From positions 214,622,151 through 214,686,150 of the forward strand of contig CP136065.1 in NCBI GenBank assembly GCA_032622095.1: a stretch of DNA of 64,000 nucleotides, in the 5' to 3' direction. This stretch comes from Siphonodentalium dalli (taxonomy: Eukaryota > Mollusca > Scaphopoda > Gadilida > Siphonodentaliidae). Below, piece by piece: positions 36,311 through 49,127 of this stretch. Position numbers and translations under genes: made by a program. The notes beneath the pieces were generated by a model that saw only the letters and a list, made by a program, of their open reading frames with translations, was not told where the DNA came from and did no database searches. The first letter of the stretch is position 1. Every line of letters begins with the position of its first letter.

Positions 36311-36343
36311 TGAGTTAACCTTGGTGTGACCTCGTTCTTTTAG

Positions 36344-36388
36344 GACAATGAATACAGTGACGTTCAGCACAATCTGGGTCAGGCCTGA
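36344..36388 (+). CDS. Terminal exon: C-terminus of the receptor
   Basis: After acceptor GTTCTTTTAG, in phase 0, it encodes DNEYSDVQHNLGQA and TGA at 36386-36388. The cytoplasmic tail assembled from the three small exons is about 47 residues long. It has three tyrosines in acidic or Asn-containing settings (NEAYSPG, NYDHPDV, DNEYSDV), suggesting phosphotyrosine signalling. No catalytic domain is present. The 3' UTR starts at 36389 and its end is uncertain. An AATAAA lies at 37253. Confidence 0.8.
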   Translation, partial: DNEYSDVQHNLGQA

Positions 36389-36702
36389 GCTGGTGATGCG
36401 TCCGAAGAGGAGAGTGTGTTATGATCAACCTGGCAATAGCAACTCACAAGCCTAGGATAAATGTCTTCTGTGAATATAACGTCAGTCATAACAACCGGTC
36501 AAGGGGAACATGTGCGGCTTTTTTAAAGCAAATATTGACAATTAAACAGAATGATTAATAGAAACCCTCTCTAACTGCCCCTGTTGCTATTCTGGAAATA
36601 CATGCGAAGACAACTGACCACTATATCTGGGTATGTCCCCTGTTCCACATGGAACGAATGGAAATGTATTCAAATTTATATTACGAATGACTGATTATTA
36701 CA

Positions 36703-37165
36703 CATATAACCTATATACTTTCGGAATTCCCCACACTCGATTATATAAAATAGAATTCTCATGATAGTCCACCGATTTAAAACTGCAACAAAACGATATA
36801 TCAAAGAAAATCAGCATACACATGTATCTTAAACAAATTACCAACACAAGTGTTTGGCCCCTCCAACCCGAACAGCTTTACACACGCTACTGTTTGGCAA
36901 TGTACATATGTTAAACTTGTATCATAAACTACATATTTGTTTCGGAATTTCCCTCACCTCGATTATATAAAATATAATTCTCTTCAAGATAGTCCACCGA
37001 TTTATAACTGCAAAAAACGATTAGAAGTCGGATAGATCGGAGAAAATCAGGATACACATTTATCTTATGCAAATTACCAACATACCTGTTTGGCCCCTCC
37101 CACCCAAACCGCCTTACACACTTATTGGCAATGTACATACATGTATGTTAAACTTGTATGCTCTT
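36703..37165 (+). repeat. Tandem duplication of an about 230-bp segment
   Basis: Copy 1 (about 36720-36930) and copy 2 (about 36940-37165) share TCGATTATATAAAATA, GATAGTCCACCGATTTA, GTTTGGCCCCTCC and GGCAATGTACATA. They may lie in the 3' UTR or just beyond it. Confidence 0.8.
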
Positions 37166-37318
37166 GTTTCTTTCCCTTCGCCATTTTGTTCAAGTATGTA
37201 TAAAATTGTTGTCTTTTTAATTGTTCCTTATCACTTTTGTATCTTGCTTACAAATAAAATATTAACCATTTCTATACTAAATATTCATTAATAAGTAATT
37301 CCCTTTGGAAATTTCATA

Positions 37319-37507
37319 ATCTGTATAAATGATCTACCGGATAGTGTAAATTGTTCCTGTCTTATGTTTGCTGATGACACGAAACTTGTATGGAACCCAC
37401 GTTGCGACAATATTGACTCGGATATTGACGCCATATGTCGGTGGTCAGACAAGTGGCAACTTTGTTTTAATCTAGGGACAAAATACATGTCAAAATTTGG
37501 CAACAGC
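37319..37507 (+). pseudogene. Fragment of a non-LTR (LINE) reverse transcriptase
   Basis: The translation contains INDLPDSV, the catalytic FADDTKLVW motif, DSDIDAICRWSDKWQL and FNLGTKYMSKFG. This is the characteristic block order of CR1/L2/jockey-group LINE reverse transcriptases just around and after the F/YADD catalytic site. Only about 63 codons remain, without flanking RT or endonuclease, so it is a relic. Confidence 0.85.
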
Positions 37508-37794
37508 TGTTTCTACTTCACGGAAGTAAAAGTACATTTTAATAACATATTTTTGTCTCAAAGTTTATATAGCTGCTTAGTAAATGGGAATTAATACCTA
37601 GCTGTCGGCTGTTATTATTTGTGAGATTGTCGTGTATGTTGATTTGCGCGCGCTCAATGCCCCTTGTTGAATAGACCGGTTCATCAGGCTTGTCCAAAAC
37701 TTCAAACATCTGAAAACGTAGTAACCTGACCCTTCCAGCGTAACTTGACTCGGGGAGTGTCATAAGCTATGTACCGTTACGTTATGATGAAGTT

Positions 37795-37895
37795 ACGATG
37801 ATGATGATGATAATGATGATGGTGGCGGTGGTGACGGTGGTGATGGTGGTGGTGGTTGTGATGGTGATGGTGATGGTGATGATGATGATGATGAA
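37795..37895 (+). repeat. GAT/GGT trinucleotide microsatellite
   Basis: (GAT)n interspersed with GGT/GGC triplets. The open frames over it in both directions are low-complexity artefacts. Confidence 0.9.
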
Positions 37896-38084
37896 AAACT
37901 GGGACTCATTGTACATTTGTATATATGAGATGTCCTTTCTTTTATTTCTATTGTTCATCTTTTGTAAACAAAAAACTATATGTTTTGTTGTATCAATGTC
38001 AATATATACAATATCTTTGATCAGAGTATTGATCATATAAAACCTAATTTTGTGACTCCTAACATGGTGATCACATGACATCAA

Positions 38085-38450
38085 TTCGATTGTCCGTTTT
38101 TATATTTACAACTTAGCTAACTTGAATATCTTGTATATACAACTTAGCTATATTCTATATACAACTGGCTATCTTACATATACAACTTATCTATTTTGTA
38201 TAGATAGATAAGCTGTATCTATACAACTTAGCTTTAGTGCATATACAACTTATCAATATCGTGTATACAATTTAGCAATATTGTATATACAAATTAACAA
38301 TATTTTATATACAACTTAACAATGTTGAATATACGACTTAGTTATATTGTATATACAACATAGCTTTTTGTAGATACGACTTAGCTATCTTGTATGTACA
38401 ACTTAACTATCTTGTATATACAACATAGCTATCTTGTATGTACAAGTTTT
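38085..38450 (+). repeat. Minisatellite, period about 21-22 bp
   Basis: Repeated TATACAACTTAGCTATCTTG units with point changes, about 16 copies. Confidence 0.85.
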
Positions 38451-38869
38451 TTGGATTTGTTTTGCATATGGCACCAATACGCTGTCGTATGACGTAAGTT
38501 GCATATAGTGTATCACTTCCGGACCACAACAACAACCATAAACGTTTATGAAACCCAATTTCCAAATAGCTTTTTGTGAATAAAATAGATGAAACTGAAG
38601 ATTATGTATATTATTTGTCTATACACGGAGCGTAATTCAATGTGAAATATGTTGAAATGTATTTTGCCTTGATTGAGAGTGCTAAAAGATTAATATTATC
38701 CATCATAACCTGGGGTGTGGGATGGAAAAATATAATATCTGGCCCCACGGGTAGATATTCGGGTCGGAAACGAGGCTTGACGAGTGTCCAGCCCAAATAT
38801 CTGGCCCGGAAGGGTGAGATTTGTCCATCCCCATATCCAAGGTAATGATGGATCATCCCCCCCCCCATT

Positions 38870-39960
38870 CCGATTTTTTGTTTTATAGCAATCTTTGGCA
38901 CATTCCAGTAGCTTTGTAACGGTATATCTGGGGAGAAATCTGATGCGATATTCGTGATTATCTGGGATGATTTAGGTATATATAGTACTAGAAGGTGACC
39001 CGACTTCGTCCGGGCTTTTACCTTGAATTGACCATTTTGAAGGTCAAGGTCAGGTGGGGTCAAACACCAACACCCCAAAAATGGTGGAAATCGGCCCAGC
39101 GGATTCCGGGAAATCGGCCCAGCAGATACCGAGATACCCTATGCATCAAATTTCGTCCGTAAAAATCCGCCAGTTTAACCCGATTTGATTTCCACTCAAG
39201 TATATAAACGCGCCTCATATACACACGCTCATTAATTAACGTAAAGATAAATTACCATCGGTGCCCGAGATATCGCCAAGACGTCTGAAACAGTCAAATG
39301 CATCGGCCGGTTAAGCGTTAACGTGATCTAACGTTATGACCTCTAACGACGTCATAGAAGTTACGCATTGTTTTTATCCTGATGGAAGATAGTACCACTT
39401 CTTCTTCTTGATAATTGAGGCAGATAGCTAAAACGGATACATACGCATTATATATCGTTGGAAAGAGGAAACACGAAAGATTCTCACAGGGTCATTATTA
39501 TGACTGGCATTTTATTATTCGCGCTGTTTCGAATCGATTTGTAAGCACCGAACTCAAATGAAAGTCCCGTAACACAGCGTAAAAACAGATTTGACCTCGG
39601 CACGTGAAAAGTTGACCTCGGATCTGAAAATTAATATTCCTATGCCACTTCCCGACCGATAGTATCCTCACATACGAAGTTTCATCGAAATCGGGTCGGC
39701 CGTTTTCGAGTTCATCGCGAACACACAGACAGACACACCACACACACAAACAGACAGATCTTCCAAAATATATAATAGATATAAACAAAGCGCGTTACCC
39801 ATGCGCGCAGGGTTTATACGTTTGTTCGAATCTACATGGGCTTGTGAATGCCACATAAATTCGTCATATCGTTGCACCTGCATAGATTCCGAGAAACGCG
39901 CGTATTGATATGAAGTATATACAACGAGACCAATCGTGGTTGTCATGGGAAATGTCCATA
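38870..39960 (+). repeat. Composite of interspersed repeats, including second-family copy 3
   Basis: A fragment shared with 20770-20870 (GTAACGGTATATCTGGGGAG) leads into CTAGAAGGTGACCCGACTTCG at 38990, the second-family start. Its usual end, CGAAGTTTCATCGAAATCGG with a CACACA/CAGACA tail, comes only at about 39675-39780, after intervening foreign sequence. Another AAACAAAGCGCG fragment follows. Confidence 0.65.
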
Positions 39961-40044
39961 TTCGTACCAGTGGTACTCAACAATGGGGAGATAATTAACT
40001 TTGGTTAATTAAAACTGACACCACTTTGTTTGCAAAATACCGTG

Positions 40045-40260
40045 AAAGCGCTCACGCGACCTCGCCACAAGATTTTGGTGTTGACTGGGTCACCAGAATT
40101 ATTACCAATCTGCCAAAATAATCGCCACGGTGTTGAGTGTTTTGCTTTCCGTACACTTCCGATGTGCTGTATCGGTATATGAACAAACGAAAAGATAACA
40201 CAAAGATAGTTTAATGTATTTAATATATGATCAAGTTTGGTACAGCCATAGTGAATAAAT
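40045..40260 (+). repeat. Dispersed repeat, copy 3 of 3 (partial)
   Basis: It shares the end region GGGTCACCA...CACGGTGTTGAGTGTTTTGC and TATATGAACAAACGA with 12540-12650 and, inverted, with 29310-29400. Confidence 0.55.
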
Positions 40261-41004
40261 TATTCTCCATTCGCAAATATGCGTCAACGAGTCATTGTTA
40301 TTGCCTGGTCACTAGATCCATATAATGTAGAATTTCGCGAATATGGTTTCCACACATGGAAGAGGTTATCTCCTAGCAAAGCGGAAATGGCCGAATCGTT
40401 CAGATTGATAGCCACACATGTACTGATAAATGATTCATCTGGACATTGTAATGGTCTGCATGTACATGTACATGCATGTATGCAGCTATGCTATACTTGA
40501 CACCCCCCTTAAAGACTGTTGACCACGTACCGCGTTAATCATGATCAATCCTACCATGACCAACCTTCGTACCTTTTTAAAGTCAGCATTATAACCACAA
40601 CGGAGTGTATATTTCTGACATGACTTGACGCTGCATTGATGATGCATTTGCGAATGTCGGTCAGTGGCCAACTTCGAATGTTGATTAAACCGTAAACAAA
40701 TTATTAATGGAAATATTGCTTTGTATATAGTTATCACGGTGCATAACGCTCACAAAAAGCTGTACTTGGTGTAAGGTAGCCATGTAAAATATTAATACAG
40801 TTGTCGCAAAATATTATTACTAATACCGTAGTATGATTACCGCGGTTGCCACATGTCAACCACTTGACCGTGGTTGAACGGTGGTATGGTATAACCGGTG
40901 TCATTAATGTCATACAACCTTGTTAAAGGGGATGATTAATTAGAGCATAGCTGTAGTAAGTTACAGTGAACAAGGTCAACATCTAATAAAAGCTTGTGAC
41001 GGAT
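40261..41004. other. No gene recognised
   Basis: Unique-looking sequence with a 73-codon frame of no recognisable similarity (40279-40500). The stretch 40790-40930 has GTGGTTGAACGGTGGTATGG-like words. Confidence 0.35.
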
Positions 41005-41475
41005 TCAGTAATAATGTGTGTCTCAGTGATAATGTGTGTCCCAGTGATAATGTGTGTCCCAGTGATAATGTGTGTCTCAGTGATAATGTGTGTCTCAGTG
41101 ATAATGTGTGTCTCAGTGATAATGTGTGTCTCAGTGATAATGTGTGTCCCAGTGATAATGTGTGTCTCAGTGATAATGTGTGTCTCAGTGATAATGTGTA
41201 TCCCAGTGATAATGTGTGTCCCAGTGATAATGTGTGTCTCAGTGATAATGTGTGTCTCGGTGATAATGTGTGTCCCAGTGATAATGTGTGTCCCAGTGAT
41301 AATATGTGTCCCAGTGATAATGTGTGTCACAGTGATAATGTGTGTCCCAGTGATAATGTGTGTCCCAGTGATAATGTGTGTCCCAGTGATAATGTGTGTC
41401 CCAGTGATAATGTGTGTCTCAGTGATAATGTGTGTCTCAGTGATAATGTGTGTCTCAGTGATAATGTGTGTCCCA
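41005..41475 (+). repeat. 16-bp minisatellite, about 29 copies
   Basis: The unit AGTGATAATGTGTGTC with a C/T variable position repeats head-to-tail with very few changes. Because 16 is not a multiple of 3 and the unit lacks stops in most phases, long frames appear on both strands. They have no coding support. Confidence 0.95.
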
Positions 41476-44400
41476 TAATTGGATCCGTGTCTCCGAGATT
41501 ATCCGTCATTCCATACATATCTCACAACAATATCACAGCGTATCCGTCGTTTCGATAAAAGGAATAGCAGACTCCATAACTGGGCGATATGTTATGTCAT
41601 ATAAGAAAAATATCAATCGTGGTGATACCACTTGACTGGTTGAATGGCGGTACAACTGCGGTCATTGACGGCTTTCAAGTTCAACCATCACAACACCATA
41701 ACTCAGTAGGCATATCAGTTCGTCGCAGACTCCGTAGAAACATTCGAAACAATATTCAGCAGACTCTAAAACTGGTGGACATGGCCACACATATGTTTCG
41801 ATGAAATATGTTGTATCACGAGACGAGTGACTGATCTGTCATTCTGTGTCCACACGTCAGTTTGCGATAATTAATTCTGACGAAGGCAATATCGACACAC
41901 CAATTCTGACTAAACTTTTTTCAGTTTCTACGTTATTAGTGTTGTTGATACCGGTATTGTCATGCACTAATCACTAAAGGTTGACATCAAAGCTTTGGGG
42001 AATTATTCTCGTATCAGTACCAACTGCATGCATTGGCTTGGACAGCTGTTGGAATGTTGTGAACAGTGACAGTCGAATTAACAGCACCAAATTATCAACA
42101 TCGACATGTTTTATAGTTTAACAGCTTCACCGATTCACATTCAGACCAAAATCAAACTGTGTTGACATTATTCCAGAACATCTACAGTACAAGAAGTAAC
42201 CTTTTGGATCCAATTTCGCCAAATCTGGCCCAAATAAATTCATTTTTCATTTTTTTTTTCCGGTATTGTTCAGCAACGGGGTACGGGCAAATTGATTCAT
42301 TTTAGGCCACTCTAAAACTTCAAAATTGTACCTGTAAGTCGAGGCCGAATTCACCTTTAAATAAAAGATGCAAGCGAGTATTGTGTCGTGTTCCCCCGTT
42401 GTTATAAGGTACTTTTAAACGATAGATCTATGACAGCGAGTCGATGAGCGGCCATTTTTCCACTTTAATTTGATCTTTTGCACACGACACTCGATATCGA
42501 CACACGTGACGGTTCTCTGTGGAACCTATCATACAGGTTATATAGCGTTAAACAGGTTCTAAAGGCACATATTATCAAACTATCAGGTACTATAGCAGCT
42601 ATAAGTTATGTGGAGAACCTAAATCAATTGCTTTACTTGAGAGTGTGGATAGTTTTCTATCCATTTCAAACGTTTTCCTCGCACTCCATAGCTAGACAGT
42701 TGATGTACCAATCCACTGTGCCAAACTATCTCGAATGCCTTCGATATATCACAGAAAGTAGAGCATGTATAATATGATCATACGCTTGTGTAATTAACGA
42801 ACCAAAGCAAAACCACTAACACGAGGGTAGCTGTGGCTTTTTTTTTAATATTATCAAAATCAGTTTATCGATTCCCTGGTATTCCCTCCAAATAAGATTC
42901 ACATAAGGCTATATTCCCTCGGATCGTCGAATGAATGGACCCCAATCGTAATTTCGAGTATAAATCGTACATCCGGGTACTCCTGATCGATAGCTTGACT
43001 ATCCATGGTTGTAAACTACTAGTACCAACATCAAAGTGGAAATAGTTATACCTTGTCGAGAGGGGAACGGGAACATCTTTAATGAATTTAACCAATTTAT
43101 TTCTTTTCTTGACGCTGGGTGAGCACTGCGGCGGAGATATTATACCCGAGAACGTGTAAATGTCATAGCTGTTCATTTGATTCAAATGTGTCACCGTGTC
43201 GATTTCAACGAAAATCGACGAACAACGTCATCGTGTAACTTTTTCCCATCGACCGAGTTCGCCTGAATGTATATTCTGTTTTGTTCATAATTATATAAGC
43301 CTTTCCTTTCGATCCTGAAAATAGTTTCTGTATATTTATGGATTATCCCATGCATGTATGTACTAAATAGTCTTATTATAACAATTAATTCCTTATTAAA
43401 TATATGTTATTTCGTTTCGCACAGTACTGCACCGTACCAAGTGCTGTACATTAAATGCCCAGTAGAACGGTAAATTCGTGATGATATTCTTATTATTTTT
43501 CACATCAGGAATTTCGATCACTTTTCACTCGCCCCGATGTGTGTAGACTGTAGTTACAATAGTGTCGTTATTTGTTGTATCTTATTTTCTTATTCAATAT
43601 TCATAATTCTCATTTGCAATACCAGTAATCGAAAGACACAGTAACAATATTTCCCGATTACGATGCTTTAAGCCCACCGATCTACTGTGCGACAAAAGTG
43701 GTCGCACAAATTCAAAACAGCAGCGTCGTATTAGATAACAAGAAAACCATAGTCAGAAATGGTAAAGCCACCAAGATCATATTATTAGCCATAAATATAA
43801 ATTATAATATAAAATATATTGGTTACATGAATGCACCGCCTCAGAATTCCGTTAAAACAACAAATCCTTCAAATTATTACAAAAAACTACGGCTTATTAC
43901 TGCAGGTTTCTCATTCACCACACCAGAAAGCTTCTAAATGCGGATCAATAATCGTAGGTATTGTGTTCCCGCCAAGAGTGCATGGCCCAGCCATTGTTCA
44001 TACCTAAACGTCGAAAGCAATTAACGTGGTCATAATGGTTACATACTGCAACTATAAGACATCCAGTGAATACACACCCCACGAAAACTCGAAATGTGTT
44101 GTCCTGTGAGATTTCCCATCACTATATCTCAATTTGACACGGCCGGATTAGCCTTTCTACAACATCCTAAAACAATAAAGCTTCTCAAATCATCGGCATA
44201 GTCAATAGAACTTTCACGAACTTGGACATTCCAACTACAGCTTTTACCGGAGTCGGGGTCGTAGTACAACTTTAACGCATCCCAAACTAACCGCATTCGG
44301 GGTAGCACTACAGCACTTAAGGCGACCCAATCTATTTGTAAAACCTACATAGGACCATGACATTTTATAATTTGGCCCACAGTATATACCGGTAGGCGTT

Positions 44401-46650
44401 AATAATTGGTGACGTCACAAACTCAGATATAGTTTATATACGACCCAAAGCGTCAGGCTTTGGTTCGTTATGATAATTCAGAATGGCACAGGCTGACGTC
44501 ACACCGTTATTTGATTCGTTATAATCCATTGTCGAGATGGCACAGGTGATTATATACGTTCCAGTGGTGTGTAAATACCACCTTCCGTCGGAGTCATTCG
44601 TGGAATGGAATGACCTGCCTCGATCGGGCGATAACCTCGCCTCACCTACGGGAGGCTCGATTGTACTCTCTTGTACCCTCCGCTCTCGGCAGGACATTCC
44701 TTCCATGAATGATTCCGACCTCATGTGGTAACCAATACGTGAGGTAGGGGACTAATAACACAAGTCCAACATAGAGATGGGCTGAATGTTTATGGAAAAG
44801 CGTATTCCTGCCTCATAAACTGTGGCTTTTATCGCGCAGGGGTTTCCGAAACCCAAAAATGACAAATCAAACTAATATCAAAAGAATGTGCTTGGTCTCC
44901 ACGGAAAACAATGTACACATATTATGGTAATGTCCGATGGTACACACCTTTCTAAAACACATAGTCATCTGGGCTAACCATCTCTCACTAGACTTTACGA
45001 TAACGAAACAATCAGATTCTTGTCTTAGGACATGTCCTATCTAGCCCAGTCAACATGGGCGTTGACCTAGATACAATTTGTACAGAAATGGGATGTATAA
45101 CTACATACTTTTAATTCTAAAACAGTATCTTGATCGAACAAAATTCAACCCAGATGAATTATGCATTTCATCATTTACGACAGAACTGAATGGAAATCCG
45201 CACATTACCTGTTTATAATCGAACTTGTTTTAGGTAGATAAACTGTTTCGAATCGCCCAAGTTTGGGTAGATAATATGCTGAAAATTATAGCGTTTCAGT
45301 CACATTATCAACTCTTAATGAGGCGATAATAACGTGATTACGTGCGGAAAATTACACAAATAAGCCAACTTACGATTTTTCATGTATATGCTCTTTAACA
45401 TACGTTTTCACTGTGGCCTGCACCATAAAACGAATTAATGGATATGACTCAAGTATCTGCTCATTTCATAACTAAATAAGCACATTATGCACCTCTATCA
45501 CTTAATATGTCGATTATTTTCGTATTTGCGCGAGTATATGTTGGAAGTTTCGTTATGAGTGTGAAAAATTGGACAGAATCAGCTTGAATAGCACCCTTAT
45601 TGAATCTAGATGGCAGCCCTTATTCACATGTTCAAGCCAAAAGATCCAATATTTACTGAACTATAACTGACATGCATTCGCGTAGACTCATTCATATACT
45701 GCTAAACAAACTATATACGACAATAATTATAAACGACAATACGTGAAGTTTTATATATAGTTCATCATTTACATTCAATTTAGGGTTGTGTCCACCCTCT
45801 CCTCCCTATGTATCTGAAAATTGATATCCATGCGCGAGTTTATGGTGGAGACAGTGTGGTGCGAATGTTGTGTGATTGCTTTTTTGTTAACTACTGCCAA
45901 CTTTGTAAACCAAGTTCAGGTTGTTGTAACATTTATCTATATATTTATGCAATAAACATTTTTTTAAAAAGAGAAACATATCAATGTTCACAGCATATCA
46001 GTGCTCTAATTTGTTTTGTTCGGGCATAACGAATATTTGTGGCATATAAGGTGCCTTTAATTGCATATCCTCGTATTTCTGAGTTAAATCATAGTTTGTC
46101 CTTGTGGCGAACCATAACAGAGAATTGGGGGATTGTATCTCGCATTATTGAGCTCAATTTATTCTTGAAAAGTTTGGCGACTCAATCGATGTGGAAACAA
46201 GATAAGATATCGTCCCAATTTGTGTTTTTATTGTTATTGAGCCATAACCCCGTCTCACAAAACGATAAAATGCCCACAATAATAATGTAACATATTGACC
46301 AAGCCACTTGTCTGAATACATTGCGTAGATTATGAGATTATGACTTCGAATCACGCGGGCTTGCCATGGGGAGTGGGCGATGGAAGAAAACGAACAAAGA
46401 CAATAGAGATTATGTCCTTTGTGCAAGAATCGAGACGGCAGCGAATATCAAACAGAGACGTGGCGACATGTGGGGGGGGGGGGGGTCAAAATTTTCAACA
46501 GTTGGAAATTTCATACCTGCCAAAACATTAGTTGGAAATTTCACACCAACAATATGTTGAAAATGTTCTTGTAGTTTGATTTTCAAACAATTTATTTGGG
46601 GAATTTATTGTTTTTGGATCAATATTTGCATATTTTCCTAATTTTGGTAA
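41476..46650. other. Long stretch with no recognisable gene
   Basis: About 5 kb of AT-rich sequence. Short frames here (for example 44537-44731) lack domain signatures, splice context or biased composition that would support them. The segment 42840-43420 loosely resembles 16800-17300 (GCTGGG.GAGCACT, TGTATGTACTA), possibly an old dispersed repeat. A 9-12 base G run occurs near 46472. Confidence 0.4.
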
Positions 46651-46654
46651 ATAT

Positions 46655-47290
46655 TTTGACTGAAATGGTCATCAGTTGGAAATTTTCCAACCATATGATG
46701 TAGGGGATTGACAGGTTTGAAATTTCCAACACTTGGAAAGCTTGTGTCCTGGTCCCTCCCCCGTGGCCAGTCAAAAACTGCTAGTTAATTTAAGAAACCA
46801 ATATTGTCATACATTTGGTCAACATTGTCATTGGAATTGTCATCAGTTGGAAATTTTCCAACCTAAGTCGAAGTGTCAGGTTTGAAATTTCCAACTCTAG
46901 GAAGGCTTGACGCTAGTCTAGATGCTAGGATTTTGCGATTTTCTTGTTCAGATTAAATATTTCACACACCAGGCCGAACCATGGTTCCTCCCCACCCCGT
47001 GGCCAATAAAAAAACTGCTAATTAGTTTAACAATACAATATTTTACTACATTTGGTCAAACTTGTGGACTGAAATGGTCATCAGTTGGAGAATTTTCCAA
47101 CCTGAAGGGGAGTATGAGGTTTGAAATTTCCAACACTAGGAAAGCTTCAGTTGAGGCCAGTCTAGATGCTAGGGTTTGCGATTTTCTTGTGTAGTTTTAA
47201 ACATTTTCTCACATCGAGCCGAACAACCATCAGCCCGGTGTGTCCGGCCTCTTGCCCGTAGCCGTGTGCATTTATCTGGAGTTAGACCAC
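46655..47290 (+). repeat. Three diverged tandem units of about 200 bp
   Basis: Each unit has TCATCAGTTGGAAATTTTCC, GGTTTGAAATTTCCAAC, GGAAAGCTT and CCCCGTGGCCA.T..AAAAACTGCTA. The GGAAATTTCC words form small palindromes. Confidence 0.75.
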
Positions 47291-48336
47291 TAGATGTTAG
47301 GATTTATGCAATTTTTCAGGTTAAAATATCTTAATGTTCTCATACTAGGAATATAGAACCATAGTTTATGAATATATAGGATATTAGGCCTGAGCACTGA
47401 GGTGCAAGGGGGGGAGGGGGTGCAAATGGAATTATGCAAAACTTGTGTTTGGTTTGGTTTGATTCAAAGGGGGTGCAGTTGGAATTTTCCAATGTGGACA
47501 CCGCCGAACGGCGACCCTCTAGCCACTTCCCTGATATAATCTGGTGATAACTTGCATATGTTTTGTTCAGAAATTAGACATAAGTAATTACCGGAATATT
47601 TCTGGAAATACCCAAGTTTGTATCAATTTCAGAAACTTCTCTCCGTTGAGAATATATCTGTACTGAAAGATGTGTCTATATATTTGAAGCTAGCCAAGAG
47701 AGAATATTGCACGAAGACTTAGTCTGCGTACGATTGGAATCACATTAACCGCGTCCTAACTGTCTCATAGGAGAAACAAAGGGTTCGTGCCAATTCGTTA
47801 CCGACTGTATTATTTTTTAGCCGCTTTATATTTTCTGTTGTCACGCGAATGGCTAATCGATGCGAATGTTACCAACACGTTCGTATCTTGTTGTGGTCTC
47901 ATAAAGCAATATGCTATTCAGAAACACGAGCTAACAAATGGTAGGTGTTCCGAGTTTGAATATAAATTTAAATATCATACATCGTACAACTGGGAGTAAC
48001 TCTATCGTTAATTTCTGTCATTTTTATACACAATTATATCTGCTACGTCAAAAGTTCGGCATTGACGGAAAGTGGATATCCGTTTGCTTACAATGTGATG
48101 TAAGTCTACCAATTATGTCATCATTATTGTTAGTCTGAACTTCTCGGGTTTACTCTGATTGTCCGGAGTGTGCGGAACGAAAATCTTCGATGTTTGACAT
48201 AGTATTATTGTTTCTACACATACAATTGCATAGATTGGAACGTACATGTATCAATTGAGTATATCAATTGAATTGAATACTTTCCATTTTATGTAATTGT
48301 ATGTAGTAAGATACAATGGTGTGTAAAACTAATGAC
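47291..48336. other. No gene recognised
   Basis: Non-repetitive AT-rich sequence up to the LTR element insertion site. Confidence 0.4.
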
Positions 48337-48340
48337 GGAA

Positions 48341-49106
48341 TGTGCCAATACGGGTACATATAACTCTTAAGGCTATCAGAACGGTTTGATTATTTATATA
48401 TAACAAAGTCAATAATGTTCAATCATCGGCATCTGGGTTTCTCTTCCTGTCGTCTGCTTGGTTTAGAGTCTTCTTCCGTCTTCATAGGTTGTGTGTGTCT
48501 GCTTGTCTTCTACTCGGTTGAGTTCCGGTTGAGTTCGTCTTCCTGTCGTCTGCTCTTCTTCTTCCTCCGTCGGCGCATCAGTGGGGCGTTGTTAGAAATA
48601 CAAGAGCATAATGTTTACCTTGTATTTCCGTCCATTGCTCCACTCTGCTCTTCTAAGCGTCCGAGGGTTCGTGATGATCGCTTGTGTTGGTCAGATAGAA
48701 ACTGGTTAGAACTGTCTTTTCATGTTTGCTTGCTTCTTCCTAAAATACCCAGTGTCTGCTAATGACGGCCATGTGTATTTTCACGGCGCGTCGGTTCATC
48801 GTACTTAGGGTAATTGAGTTATCGTCATCTCCCCATGGGTCCTATTAACTCTCCTGGTTTCAGTAGCTTTCTAGGCGATACATCTGGTCTTGCTAATCCT
48901 CAAGACCGTGTTCTGTTTACTCCACAAATCATTTCCCTATGTTATTGCATGGACGCTCGCTAATTCGATTTGGTGCTCAGTACTTTTGTGATCTAGATGT
49001 GGTCAACAGCGACGCTGATATGTGTGGTAATCGAGCGCCCCTCTGACAGAGATTTCCTATCTTCTTCCCGGGTTGAAAGTTATGTCCCTGTGGTTGTCTT
49101 GGCACA
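48341..49106 (-). repeat. 3' LTR of the gypsy-type element
   Basis: It begins TGTGCC and ends GGCACA on the plus strand, a 6-bp inverted terminus containing the TG...CA required by integrases. It matches 55999-56764 at a constant offset of 7658. A 115-codon plus-strand frame occurs in both LTRs and is not supported as a gene. Confidence 0.95.
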
Positions 49107-49124
49107 TTACTCCTTCACTTTTTC
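49107..49124 (-). promoter_or_regulatory. Candidate polypurine tract
   Basis: On the minus strand GAAAAAGTGAAGGAGTAA lies directly before the 3' LTR, the expected place and composition for plus-strand priming. Confidence 0.65.
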
Positions 49125-49127
49125 GAT

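Larger units (their letters stand above)
33520..36343. other. Last receptor intron, repeat-bearing
   Basis: The intron starts GTAAGC and ends CTTTTAG. It contains two more copies of the 33200-33380 unit (about 34325-34480 and 34815-35000), a hairpin at 35395-35545 and a 43-bp minisatellite. No extra exon is supported. Confidence 0.6.

Noticed and set aside
41005-41475. CRISPR-like regular repeats here and at 59306-60165
   Set aside because: There are no unique spacers. These are head-to-tail minisatellites in a eukaryotic genome.
40983-41558. Long ORFs on both strands over the 16-bp array
   Set aside because: A 16-bp unit lacking stops gives open frames automatically. No start context or splice support.
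44537-44731. 64-codon plus and 96-codon minus frames near 44.4-44.7 kb
   Set aside because: No recognisable domain, splice context or repeated conservation. It cannot be told from chance.
48415-48762. 115-codon plus-strand ORF present identically in both LTRs (also 56073-56420)
   Set aside because: It lies antisense to the element, duplicates only because the LTRs are duplicated, and shows no domain. Treated as chance.
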